DNA of 8,128 nucleotides, taken from an uncultured Collinsella sp. GTDB taxonomy: Bacteria > Actinomycetota > Coriobacteriia > Coriobacteriales > Coriobacteriaceae. The stretch lies in the NCBI GenBank assembly GCA_900555355.1, contig USKV01000054.1, forward strand, positions 1-8,128, read 5' to 3'. Of this stretch, positions 1 to 6,705 are shown piece after piece; position 1 is the first letter of the stretch; every line of letters begins with the position of its first letter. Under the pieces are notes generated by a model. It was given only the letters and a program-made list of their open reading frames with translations. It did no database searches and was not told the DNA's origin. The position numbers were made by a program, and so were the translations under genes.

Positions 1-1
1 A

Positions 2-109
2 TCTGAACGACTTTGCGAAGCAACCGGAGTGAAGATAAAGCCTGGCCCGCCCGCGAAGCGCCACAAAGACCGCAGGGACGGGAGCAGCTATACTACTCTC
101 AGTAGTTAA
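2..109 (+). other. Possible 3' end of an unidentified upstream gene
   Basis: The frame beginning at base 2 is open from the window edge to a TAA at 107-109 and would give a 35-residue, lysine/arginine-rich tail (for example VKIKPGPPAKRHKDR). A second frame, from base 3, ends earlier at a TGA (30-32) and would give a short acidic tail. Either could be the C-terminus of the preceding gene, or the stretch could be non-coding. I recognise no family and cannot choose between them from so little sequence. Confidence 0.2.
66..94 (+). promoter_or_regulatory. Weak candidate promoter for purE
   Basis: TATACT at 89-94 is a good -10 match. Seventeen bases upstream, 66-71 reads AAGACC, which matches only the central GAC of the -35 consensus. 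This would give a 5' leader of roughly 60 bases before purE. The -35 match is poor, so this is a suggestion only. Confidence 0.25.
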
Positions 110-157
110 GGGTCGCGGATTCGCTGCGTCACCGCTCTCAACAGGAGGTCTTTGTTT

Positions 158-622
158 ATGGCAGATCAGAAGCCGGTTGTCGGGATCATCATGGGCTCCA
201 AGTCCGATCTGGGCGTTATGGAAGGCTGCACCGCCGAGCTCGAGGCGCTCGGTGTGCCCTATGAGCTCGTCATTGCGAGCGCGCACCGCACGCCGGCAAA
301 GGTCCACGAGTGGGCCTCGACTGCTGCCGATCGCGGTATCAAAGTGATTATCGCCGCCGCCGGCAAGGCCGCTCATTTGGGTGGTGTCGTGGCTGCCTTT
401 ACGCCGCTGCCGGTTATCGGCGTGCCCATGAAGACGAGTGACCTGGGCGGTATGGATTCGCTACTGTCGATGGTGCAGATGCCTTCGGGCGTGCCCGTGG
501 CCTGCGTTGCCATCAACGGCGCCAAGAACGCCGCCATCTACGCCACGCAGATTCTGGGCGCTTGCGACCCCGAGTACCGCAAGGTTATCGAGAAGATGAA
601 GCAAGAGATGGCTGACGCCTAA
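158..622 (+). CDS. purE: PurE, N5-carboxyaminoimidazole ribonucleotide mutase
   Basis: PurE moves the carboxyl group of N5-CAIR to carbon 4 to give CAIR in cytosolic de novo purine synthesis, usually with PurK as partner. The 154-residue product is a full-length single-domain PurE. It shows the nucleotide-binding GSKSD near the N-terminus, SAHRTP with the conserved histidine of the family, AAHLGG, GVPMKT, and DSLLSMVQMPSGVPV. SAHRTP and AAHL point to the bacterial class I mutase rather than the class II AIR carboxylase. Start choice: AGGAGG at 143-148 lies 9 bases before the ATG at 158. A TTG at 152 in the same frame is only 3 bases from it and is less likely. The loop after GVPVACVAI is two residues shorter than the AIGKAGAANAA of E. 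coli PurE (NGAKNAA here). No purK is visible in the window. The sortase gene starts 36 bases after the stop on the same strand, so co-transcription is likely. Confidence 0.95.
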   Translation: MADQKPVVGIIMGSKSDLGVMEGCTAELEALGVPYELVIASAHRTPAKVHEWASTAADRGIKVIIAAAGKAAHLGGVVAAFTPLPVIGVPMKTSDLGGMDSLLSMVQMPSGVPVACVAINGAKNAAIYATQILGACDPEYRKVIEKMKQEMADA

Positions 623-658
623 GCGCTCTGCCAGTCCATTTGCAGCATAAGGAGAGCC

Positions 659-1663
659 ATGTCCGACTATCAGGGAAAACGATTCAAGGCTTCTCAGATT
701 CCCGATCCGTCGAAGCCGGGTGCTGCCAGTGCGGCGCAGCAGGGTCGGACATCCTCTCCTCAGCAGCCGCGCGCGCCGCGTCCTGTGACGCCGGCGACGC
801 ATCGTCGACAGGACGCGCCGGCTGCGTATCGCCCTTCGTCATATGGCACGGCAAAGAAGCAGGCCCGGACGCCGAGGCAAACGAGCGGCGCGGCGTCCAG
901 CTACACTGAGCCGCCGCGCAAAAAGCGCCGCTCCATTATTCCCATTCTGCTCATCATCATCGGCATCGGTCTGATTGTTGCCGCCGCTGCCATCTTTATC
1001 AATGCACAGATTGGCTACAAGCAGGCGAGCGAGTCGTATCAGAAAATCGAGAAGCAATATGTAAGCGATAAGGACGCCAGCGGCGTGCCGACTATCGACT
1101 TCGATGCGCTTGCTCAGACAAACCCCGAGATTGTGGGTTGGATTTATGTGCCGGGAACCAACATCAACTATCCCGTGGTGCAGACCAACAACAACTCCAA
1201 ATACCTCAACACGCTGTTCGACGGTACGGCCAATGCATCTGGGGCCATTTTCCTGGATAGCGATGACACCGCGCCGGGAATGGTTGACCAGCAGACCACG
1301 ATCTACGGCCACCATATGAACGATGGGTCGATGTTCAACGTGATTTCGGATACGACTGACCAGGCAACGTTCGATAGCATTGAATATGTGTACTACATCA
1401 CACGGGATGCTACGTATAAGCTGCGTCCGCTGGCGACCAAGGTCGTTGAGGATACGTACTCCAAGGCGCGCACGCCCAATTTTGAGGGCGATGACGGGCT
1501 CAAGAACTACCTGTCCGAGATGCTCGACGGTGCCTCTGCCGTGGCGAGCGATGCCACCGATCGTGCCGCTTCGGCAACCAAGGTCGTAACGCTTGTGACT
1601 TGCCGTTCGCTGTCATTTAGCAATACGCGCGCAGTCATGGTGCTCACGCCGGTCGAGGAATAA
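659..1663 (+). CDS. Class B sortase, membrane-anchored
   Basis: Sortases are extracellular cysteine transpeptidases that cut a sorting motif and attach surface proteins to the cell wall or to each other. The 334-residue protein has a long cytosolic tail (1-91) rich in Pro, Ala, Gln and basic residues, a KKRR stop signal, one membrane segment (about 92-115), a short stalk, then a sortase domain (about 145-331). Class B features are WIYVPGTNINYPVVQ, the KYL and GAIFLD blocks, and IYGHHMNDGSMF with catalytic His218. The putative nucleophile is Cys315 in TLVTC, with the active-site Arg at 324 (SNTR). All three catalytic residues are therefore present. AAGGAG at 649-654 supports the ATG at 659. 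No LPXTG-type substrate or pilin gene is visible nearby, so its targets are probably encoded elsewhere. It sits between purE and a MoaE-like gene, apparently in the same transcription unit. Confidence 0.9.
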   Translation: MSDYQGKRFKASQIPDPSKPGAASAAQQGRTSSPQQPRAPRPVTPATHRRQDAPAAYRPSSYGTAKKQARTPRQTSGAASSYTEPPRKKRRSIIPILLIIIGIGLIVAAAAIFINAQIGYKQASESYQKIEKQYVSDKDASGVPTIDFDALAQTNPEIVGWIYVPGTNINYPVVQTNNNSKYLNTLFDGTANASGAIFLDSDDTAPGMVDQQTTIYGHHMNDGSMFNVISDTTDQATFDSIEYVYYITRDATYKLRPLATKVVEDTYSKARTPNFEGDDGLKNYLSEMLDGASAVASDATDRAASATKVVTLVTCRSLSFSNTRAVMVLTPVEE

Positions 1664-1717
1664 AGTGTCCGGGAGCCCCGTCCCAAAAGATTACCCTGGA
1701 AATCAAAAGGAGAAATG

Positions 1718-2134
1718 ATGCTTGAGAACGGCAAATCGATGCCTTCGGTTGATGCTTGGCTGCGCGAAGCCAAGGCCGATGCTTCGGCGGCTGATTGTGG
1801 GATGTACCTGACACACAACGGCGTGGTGCGCGCGACGCCCAAGGCCGAGGCGCGCGGTGTCGAGACCGATGGCGTGGCGCCGGGCCACAAGGTGGGCGGC
1901 ATGGTGTTTGGCTACGACGCCAGCAAGGTACAGGCCGCCATCGAGGCGACGCGCGCGATGCCGGGTGTCGGCTATGTGCGCGTGTGGCTGGCAAGCGGCG
2001 AGCTTGCCGTAGGTGACGACATCATGCTCGTGCTCATCGGCGGGGACATTCGCCCGCACGTGGTCGATGCGCTGCAGGCGCTCGTCGGTGCCATCAAAAA
2101 TGAGTGTGTGAGCGAGGTCGAGCGCGAGGCGTAA
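1718..2134 (+). CDS. MoaE-like protein (molybdopterin synthase large-subunit family), probably divergent
   Basis: MoaE is the catalytic subunit of molybdopterin synthase, which with thiocarboxylated MoaD puts two sulfurs into precursor Z. This 138-residue protein matches the MoaE layout: an N-terminal strand resembling the family's G-x-VR segment (LTHNGVVRA), a central GGMVFGYDASKVQAAIEA block corresponding to the L.YE.Y..MA region, and SGELAVGDDIMLVLIGG followed by a helix (HVVDALQALVGAIK) like the family's G.L.vGe..v.v....R..af.A. The match is to pattern only. The usual HR before G.L is replaced by WLAS, and the usual C-terminal K-x(6)-K/WK catalytic region is reduced to AIKNECVSEVE. Activity is therefore doubtful. 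AGGAG at 1708-1712 favours the second of two consecutive ATGs (1718) over the first (1715). It lies 54 bases after the sortase stop and ends before a strong terminator. No moaD, moaA or moeA is in view. Confidence 0.6.
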   Translation: MLENGKSMPSVDAWLREAKADASAADCGMYLTHNGVVRATPKAEARGVETDGVAPGHKVGGMVFGYDASKVQAAIEATRAMPGVGYVRVWLASGELAVGDDIMLVLIGGDIRPHVVDALQALVGAIKNECVSEVEREA

Positions 2135-2158
2135 GGCCGGCAGCAGCACTCGCCAACA

Positions 2159-2200
2159 AAAAGCCCGCTGGCAGTTCAATCAGTCTGCCAGCGGGCTTTT
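2159..2200. terminator. Bidirectional rho-independent terminator
   Basis: A perfect 16-base-pair stem (2159-2174 with 2185-2200) with a 10-base loop. A T run closes the + strand side (2197-2200) and five A's (2158-2162) supply a U run on the minus strand. It lies between the converging ends of the MoaE-like gene (stop at 2134) and the minus-strand membrane protein gene (stop at 2234), so it probably terminates both. Confidence 0.93.
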
Positions 2201-2233
2201 CTGTGCGTTGAAAAATCTCGGCATTGCGTGGCG

Positions 2234-3463
2234 CTACACGCGCGTCGCATCCTTGGGGCTCATGGTCATGCTCTGGAAGCGGTTCTCCATGTAGTCGTTA
2301 TCGAAATACTTGCCGTAGAACTGCGCGACGGGAATATCCGGCTCCGTGCCGTTGACGCGCTGGTACCAGTAGTCGAGCGACTGCAGCGTCATGACGCCGT
2401 CGACCAGCATAATGACGGTAAAGATGACGGTAGCCGAGTAGCGACTCTTCCACGGAATCATGTTGATGAGCTTGAGCAGCCTCGGCAGCAGCAGCTTGAT
2501 CCAGATAAGGCCACCCAGGCCCCACAGGCAGGCAAAGCCCGTGCAGGTGCGTCCGCCCGTAAGGACGGCGAGTGGGTCGGGCATGCCGAACAGTTTCATG
2601 TGCGAGTAGCTCCACGACACCACGCCAAATGAGGTCTGCATAAACCAGCCTACAAACACCTCGAAAGCGCCGCCGATCAGGGCACTTACCAGGAAAATGA
2701 TCAGAGGATTCTTTTTATAGAAGCGGTTGAGCGCCATGGTCATGAGCACCGCGCCAAATCCGTAGATGGGGCTAAAGGGGCCAAATAGCATACCGGCCCG
2801 GTCCTGATAGACGCCGGGATCGACGACGACCATATGCCAGACTTCCTCGAGAATGAGACCTAACACGCTGCAGACGAAGAATACCCAGAACAGGTTGAAG
2901 TAGTTGAGCTTGATGTAGCCCTCGCCGGTTTCGTCGCGGCCGAGCATGCCCTCGGCGGCGGCGTCGCGGTCGAGCATCTCCTGCAGGCGGCGCTGCAGTT
3001 CGCGCTCCTGGCGAAGCGTAGGATCGACGGTGGCTGAAAGCGCGATGAGGATACCGAGCTGAATAGCGGGACGAAGCAAGAAGAGCCCGATACCTTGGAG
3101 CATCACGTCGACCAAAAGCTCGACGACGGTGAATGCAATAAGGATATAGGACAGGCGGGCGGCGTTGCGGCGCTGGTTTCTGATAAGGTCCAGGCCAAAG
3201 ATGATCAGGATGACGGCACTTGCCGCAGAGAGCATGATGCCGGCGACGATGAGTCCAACCGCGACGAGCGTGTTGTCGCCGAGCTTGGCGGCGGCGTTGC
3301 CGTTAATGAGCGCGGTGATGACCTGCCACATAAAGGCGGCGACCGACGGGAGTGTGCCCACGCCGGACAGGATGCACAGGACGGCGTACACTTTAATGAT
3401 GAGGGGAATCTTCTTGACCTCCGTGGCGCTGGGGACGCTGGGGTCGAGTTCGTTTCGATCCAT
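2234..3463 (-). CDS. Multi-pass membrane protein with CmpB-type (ABC transporter type IV, DUF1113-like) domain
   Basis: The 409-residue protein has about nine hydrophobic segments. Residues about 19-145 form an N-terminal membrane block with four or five segments. Residues about 146-185 are a hydrophilic loop rich in charged residues (RQERELQRRLQEMLDRD). Residues about 188-365 resemble the 'putative ABC-transporter type IV' family found in Firmicutes and Actinobacteria: FFVCSVLGLILEEVWH, a GPFSPIYGFGAVL block, and NPLIIFLVSALIGGAFEVFVGW. The last about 45 residues are hydrophilic. The biochemical role of this family is not established to my knowledge, and no ATPase gene adjoins it, so transport is not claimed. 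The ATG (minus strand, 3463) has AGAAAGG 6 bases upstream. It is divergent from purF and convergent with the MoaE-like gene, so it is probably its own transcription unit. Confidence 0.75.
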   Translation of the reverse strand: MDRNELDPSVPSATEVKKIPLIIKVYAVLCILSGVGTLPSVAAFMWQVITALINGNAAAKLGDNTLVAVGLIVAGIMLSAASAVILIIFGLDLIRNQRRNAARLSYILIAFTVVELLVDVMLQGIGLFLLRPAIQLGILIALSATVDPTLRQERELQRRLQEMLDRDAAAEGMLGRDETGEGYIKLNYFNLFWVFFVCSVLGLILEEVWHMVVVDPGVYQDRAGMLFGPFSPIYGFGAVLMTMALNRFYKKNPLIIFLVSALIGGAFEVFVGWFMQTSFGVVSWSYSHMKLFGMPDPLAVLTGGRTCTGFACLWGLGGLIWIKLLLPRLLKLINMIPWKSRYSATVIFTVIMLVDGVMTLQSLDYWYQRVNGTEPDIPVAQFYGKYFDNDYMENRFQSMTMSPKDATRV

Positions 3464-3483
3464 ACAGAACCTTTCTCGCTTTG

Positions 3484-3499
3484 TCCTAGGTTACTAGGA
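3484..3499. repeat. Short palindrome upstream of the membrane protein gene
   Basis: TCCTAG and CTAGGA flank a 4-base centre (GTTA). The right arm overlaps a possible minus-strand -10 box (TATCCT, 3501 to 3496), and the repeat is about 20-36 bases upstream of the minus-strand start codon. An operator for the membrane protein gene is possible; a convincing -35 box was not found. Confidence 0.35.
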
Positions 3500-3538
3500 T
3501 ACGCCGCCGACCTGCTAAAAGACAGGACGAACGTCCCA

Positions 3539-3554
3539 ATTGCAACTTTGCAAT
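3539..3554. promoter_or_regulatory. Candidate operator: 16-base palindrome in the divergent region
   Basis: ATTGCAA and TTGCAAT are exact inverted repeats around CT, and TTGCAA also recurs directly with an 8-base period (3540-3545 and 3548-3553). A shorter palindrome, GGACG-AA-CGTCC, sits just before it at 3525-3536. The site lies between two divergently transcribed genes, 75 bases from the membrane protein start and about 195 from purF. A dimeric repressor site is plausible, but the regulator is unknown. Confidence 0.4.
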
Positions 3555-3678
3555 CCCCAACGGTGGACGCGGCGGCCATATGGGGGCGCGGGCGCTTGCA
3601 CTGGGCAGACCAATAAAATGTTTGGCCGCAAAACGGATTATTAGCTCGGTGGGCTTTTAAAAAGCGCTGCTCATGCGC

Positions 3679-3707
3679 TGGGGAGCGCGTCGCGCCGTGC
3701 GTATAAT
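3679..3707 (+). promoter_or_regulatory. Probable purF promoter
   Basis: TATAAT at 3702-3707 is a perfect -10 consensus, 41 bases before the purF ATG. With a 17-base spacer the -35 would be TGGGGA at 3679-3684, only three matches to TTGACA, so an activator or other contacts may matter. Just upstream is an AT-rich palindrome, GCTTTT-A-AAAAGC (3653-3665). Confidence 0.55.
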
Positions 3708-3748
3708 AAGGCGGGTAACGCCAAAATACGAGGCTCTGAGGGGATGCC

Positions 3749-5419
3749 ATGTCTCAAGAAACCATCCGCGCGGCCGAGCGCGCCGCGGGACAGGTGAACG
3801 CCATGTCGACGTATGATCCGGACTCCGACCAGCTGCATGAGGAATGCGGCGTTTTTGGTGTGTGGGCGCCCGATCGTGACGTGGCTCGACTGACGTACTT
3901 TGGCCTGCGTGCACTGCAGCACCGTGGCCAAGAATCGGCGGGAATCGCCGTGGGTGACGGCGGCACGGTTATGGTCCGCAAGGATCTGGGCCTGCTCGAC
4001 CGCGTGTTCTCCAATGCCGACTTGTCGACGCTCTCCGGTCAGCTGGCCGTGGGTCATGTGCGCTACGGCACCGCCGGCGCCAAGAGCTGGGAAGCCTCTC
4101 AGCCGCACCTCTCTACCATCAATAGCGTCATTATCGCGCTCGCGCACAACGGCACCCTCGTCAACACCGACGAGCTGCGCCGCCAGCTGATCGAGTTGGG
4201 CGTGCCGTTCCTCTCCAATTCGGATTCCGAGGTCGCGACCAAACTCATCGGCTACTTTACTCAGCGTACAGGCCATCTGCGCGAGGGCATTCGCAAGACC
4301 ATGGAGCTCGTGCGCGGCGGCTACGCCATGACGCTCATCAACGAGCAGGCGCTCTACGCATTCCGCGATCCGCACGGCATTCGCCCACTCGTGCTGGGCA
4401 AGCTCGTGGACGAGGGCCTGGACCAGGCCGATGCCGCATCCGTTTCGCAGCTGCCGTCGCAGGACGGCGCCGCGACGGTCGACGCCACCACCCATGTCAC
4501 GCGTGCCGGCGGCTGGGTCGTTGCCTCCGAGACTTGTGCGCTCGACATCGTGGGCGCCGAGTACGTCCGTGACGTCCGTCCCGGTGAGATTTTGCGCATC
4601 AGCGCCGAGGGCCTTGTGTCCGAGCAGGGCGTGCCTGCCGCCGAAGAGCCCGCTAATTGCATCTTTGAGCAGGTCTACTTCGCTCGCCCCGACTCCATCA
4701 TGAACGGCAAGAGCGTCTACGCCTGCCGTTATGACATGGGTCGTCAGCTGGCACATGAGGAGCCCGTCGAGGCCGACCTGGTCATCGGCGTGCCCGACTC
4801 CGGCCTGCCGCCCGCGGAGGGCTATTCGCACGAGAGCGGCATTCCCTTTGGCGAGGGCCTCATCAAGAACCGCTATGTGGGCCGTACGTTTATCGAGCCT
4901 ACGCAGGAGCTGCGTGCCATGGGCGTGCGTATGAAGCTCAACCCACTGCGCGACAACATCGAGGGCAAGCGCCTGGTCGTCATCGACGACTCCATCGTCC
5001 GCGGCACCACCATGGTGCAGCTCGTCAAGATGCTGCGCAACGCCGGCGCCAAGGAGATTCATATCCGCATCAACTCGCCCGAGGTCATCTGGCCGTGCTT
5101 CTACGGTATCGATACCGACGTGCAGTCGCAGCTTATCAGCGCCAACAAGACGGTCGATGAGATCTGCGAGTACATTGGCGCCGATTCGCTGGCCTTCCTT
5201 TCGGTTGAGGGCCTGCTTAAGGTCATGCCCAAGGGCGGTTACTGCGATGCGTGCTTTACCGGCCGTTATCCCGTGGCGATTCCCGAGAGCTTTGGCCGCG
5301 ACAAGTTCATGGAGGGCTTTAAGCCCCGCAACCTGGACAAGCCGCTGCACTTTGACGACGACGCCGTGGTCGAGAAATACGACGACCGCAGCTGGGAAGA
5401 GGAGCACGGCGAGGCCTAA
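3749..5419 (+). CDS. purF: PurF, amidophosphoribosyltransferase (glutamine PRPP amidotransferase), Fe-S type
   Basis: PurF makes 5-phosphoribosylamine from PRPP and glutamine, the first committed step of purine synthesis. The 556-residue protein starts with a propeptide, presumably cleaved to expose Cys33 (EECGVFGV). The Ntn glutaminase domain follows: RALQHRGQESAG, GHVRYGTAG, LAHNGTLVN, SNSDSEV and FRDPHGIRPL. The phosphoribosyltransferase domain carries GVPDSG and the PRPP loop VVIDDSIVRGTT (410-421). Cys263, Cys450, Cys499 and Cys502 correspond to the four Fe-S ligands of the Bacillus subtilis type. Between LGKL (219) and GWVVASETCALD (255) there is an insert of about 30 residues rich in Ala, Asp, Ser and Thr that the common enzymes lack. 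GAGGGG at 3738-3743 supports the ATG at 3749. An ATG at 3803 (Met19) is a possible alternative that would leave 14 residues before the Cys. purM follows after 157 bases on the same strand. Confidence 0.96.
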   Translation: MSQETIRAAERAAGQVNAMSTYDPDSDQLHEECGVFGVWAPDRDVARLTYFGLRALQHRGQESAGIAVGDGGTVMVRKDLGLLDRVFSNADLSTLSGQLAVGHVRYGTAGAKSWEASQPHLSTINSVIIALAHNGTLVNTDELRRQLIELGVPFLSNSDSEVATKLIGYFTQRTGHLREGIRKTMELVRGGYAMTLINEQALYAFRDPHGIRPLVLGKLVDEGLDQADAASVSQLPSQDGAATVDATTHVTRAGGWVVASETCALDIVGAEYVRDVRPGEILRISAEGLVSEQGVPAAEEPANCIFEQVYFARPDSIMNGKSVYACRYDMGRQLAHEEPVEADLVIGVPDSGLPPAEGYSHESGIPFGEGLIKNRYVGRTFIEPTQELRAMGVRMKLNPLRDNIEGKRLVVIDDSIVRGTTMVQLVKMLRNAGAKEIHIRINSPEVIWPCFYGIDTDVQSQLISANKTVDEICEYIGADSLAFLSVEGLLKVMPKGGYCDACFTGRYPVAIPESFGRDKFMEGFKPRNLDKPLHFDDDAVVEKYDDRSWEEEHGEA

Positions 5420-5480
5420 AATCTGCCATTTAGGGACAGGTTTATTCTGGTAGGTTTTACCTGCTGTTTTGTTGATATGA

Positions 5481-5507
5481 CGGCGCGTGCTGTTATGGCG
5501 CGCGCCG
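5481..5507. repeat. GC-rich hairpin between purF and purM
   Basis: A 10-pair stem with one G-U pair (5481-5490 with 5498-5507) and a 7-base loop. It is followed by GAAATG, not a T run, so it is not a standard terminator. It lies 62 bases after the purF stop and 69 before the purM start, and could stabilise the purF transcript or attenuate readthrough. It is the only notable structure in this gap. Confidence 0.45.
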
Positions 5508-5576
5508 AAATGAACGCAACTATGAGCACCGTTTGGCGCCCGCGCGGCGCCACGGTAGTGGGAGAGGAAGGCTCAG

Positions 5577-6020
5577 ATGAGCGACAGCAAGCATGTGACG
5601 TATGAGGACGCCGGCGTCGATACCGCTGAGGGCGGCCGTGCCGTCGACGCTATTAAGCAGATGGTCAAGGACACCAACCGCCCCGAGGTTATCGGCGGCA
5701 TCGGTGGCTTTGGTGGCCTGTTCTCGGCTGCCGCGCTTAAGGATATGGAAGACCCGATCCTGATCAGCGGCACCGACGGCGTGGGCACCAAGCTCGTGCT
5801 CGCCCAGATCATGGACCGTCACGAGACGGTGGGCCAGGACCTGGTCGCCATGTGCGTCAATGACATTTTGGCTTCGGGCGCCGAGCCGCTGTTCTTCCTG
5901 GATTACGTTGCCATCGGTCACATTGAGGCCGAGCACATGGCAAAGATCATCAAGGGCGTGGCCGACGGCTGCAAGCTCGCGGGCTGCGCGCTCGTGGGCG
6001 GCGAGATGGCCGAGCACCCC
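5577..6020 (+). pseudogene. purM: purM 5' fragment (codons 1-148)
   Basis: This is the part of the chimeric ORF that belongs to phosphoribosylformylglycinamidine cyclo-ligase. It covers most of the N-terminal ATP-binding half of the enzyme, with all expected motifs intact and no frameshift. It follows purF in the same orientation, as expected for a purine gene cluster, so the intact gene in the source genome very probably continues beyond the break. Confidence 0.9.
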
Positions 6021-6704
6021 ATCGTCAAGATGTCCAAGTCCCTCGGCAACGTCGTCAACCCCGACGATGTGGTCAACGAGTACGGCGCCGACACGCTGCG
6101 CCTGTATGAGATGTTCATCGGCGACTTTGAGAAGGCCGCCCCGTGGAACACCTCCTCCATCAAGGGCTGCAAGCGCTTCCTCGATAAGATCTGGTCGATG
6201 AGCGAGAAGCTCGTCCCCGGCGAGGGCGTCCGCCCCGAGCTGGAGGCCGTTGCCAACCGCACCATCAAGAAGGTCGGCGAGGACATCGACGCGCTGAAGG
6301 CCAACACCGCCATTGCCCAGCTGATGACGCTGGTCAACGCCCTGTACGACAACGGCGGCGCGACCAAGGCCGAGCTGGAGACCGTTGTCCAGCTGCTGAA
6401 CCCGTTTGCTCCCCACATGACCGAGGAGCTGTGGGAGAAGCTGGGCCACAGCCACGACGAGCAGCTGGCTTACTACCCCTGGCCCAAGTACGAGGAGGCC
6501 AAGTGCGTGGAGAGCACGGTGGAGATCGCCGTGCAGGTGAACGGCAAGGTGAAGGCCCGCCTGAAGGTGGCTGCCGACATCGACGCCGCTGCTGCCATCG
6601 CCGCGGCCAAGGCCGACCCCGCAGTGGCTGCTGCGCTGGAAGGCAAGCAGCTGGTCAAGGAGATCTACGTCAAGGGCCGTCTGGTCAACCTGGCCGTGAA
6701 GTAA
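5577..6704 (+). CDS. Chimeric ORF: N-terminal part of PurM fused in frame to C-terminal part of leucyl-tRNA synthetase
   Basis: This is a single 375-codon ORF. Residues 1-148 are the start of PurM (AIR synthetase, which closes FGAM to AIR using ATP): [16 protein letters not shown] (66-73 region), [18 protein letters not shown] (93-110) and GGEMAEHP (141-148). A normal PurM has about 345 residues and continues with a glycine and the whole C-terminal domain, all missing here. From residue about 149 the protein is LeuRS, beginning with KMSKS at 151-155. GGGAGAGGAAGG just before the ATG at 5577 is a good ribosome site for the purM end. The fused product would lack half of PurM and three quarters of LeuRS, including HIGH and the editing domain, so neither activity is expected. 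The two parts resemble different bacterial phyla, so I read this as an assembly chimera and would not annotate it as a new bifunctional enzyme. Confidence 0.9.
   Translation: MSDSKHVTYEDAGVDTAEGGRAVDAIKQMVKDTNRPEVIGGIGGFGGLFSAAALKDMEDPILISGTDGVGTKLVLAQIMDRHETVGQDLVAMCVNDILASGAEPLFFLDYVAIGHIEAEHMAKIIKGVADGCKLAGCALVGGEMAEHPIVKMSKSLGNVVNPDDVVNEYGADTLRLYEMFIGDFEKAAPWNTSSIKGCKRFLDKIWSMSEKLVPGEGVRPELEAVANRTIKKVGEDIDALKANTAIAQLMTLVNALYDNGGATKAELETVVQLLNPFAPHMTEELWEKLGHSHDEQLAYYPWPKYEEAKCVESTVEIAVQVNGKVKARLKVAADIDAAAAIAAAKADPAVAAALEGKQLVKEIYVKGRLVNLAVK
6021..6704 (+). pseudogene. leuS: leuS 3' fragment (C-terminal about 227 residues of leucyl-tRNA synthetase)
   Basis: LeuRS charges tRNA-Leu with leucine. 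The fragment starts at the class I signature KMSKS (ORF residues 151-155), followed by [11 protein letters not shown] and [23 protein letters not shown]. The anticodon-binding helical domain follows, with the conserved [12 protein letters not shown] at 275-286. The small C-terminal domain has [11 protein letters not shown] (320-330) and ends [15 protein letters not shown], as most bacterial LeuRS do. From KMSKS to the end is 225 residues, close to the about 240 in E. coli, so the 3' end is complete. Its Rossmann catalytic core with HIGH, its editing domain and its own start are absent. Style and sequence resemble Bacillota of the Oscillospiraceae. Confidence 0.92.
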
Positions 6705-6705
6705 A

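Noticed and set aside
152..157. TTG start for purE six bases upstream
   Set aside because: It is only 3 bases from the AGGAGG site, whereas the ATG at 158 has a 9-base spacing.
2228..2632. Plus-strand ORF opposite the end of the membrane protein gene
   Set aside because: Histidine/aspartate-rich product typical of antisense of a hydrophobic gene; the minus-strand reading has clear membrane segments and a family match.
3653..3679. Terminator upstream of purF (GCTTTT-A-AAAAGC and AGCGC...GCGCT)
   Set aside because: The stems are short or AT-only, no gene on the + strand ends before them, and they overlap the purF promoter region.
3671..5407. Long minus-strand ORF (578 codons) opposite purF
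   Set aside because: It is the antisense shadow of a well-supported gene in GC-rich DNA, with no recognisable domain or plausible ribosome site.
5520..6455. Minus-strand ORF (311 codons) opposite the chimeric ORF
   Set aside because: It crosses the purM-leuS join, so it cannot be an ancestral gene; its openness reflects codon composition of the sense strand.
5577..6704. A new bifunctional purine-synthesis/tRNA-charging enzyme
   Set aside because: Each half lacks the residues and domains needed for its reaction, the break falls inside a PurM motif and just before KMSKS rather than at domain borders, and the flanks fit two organisms.
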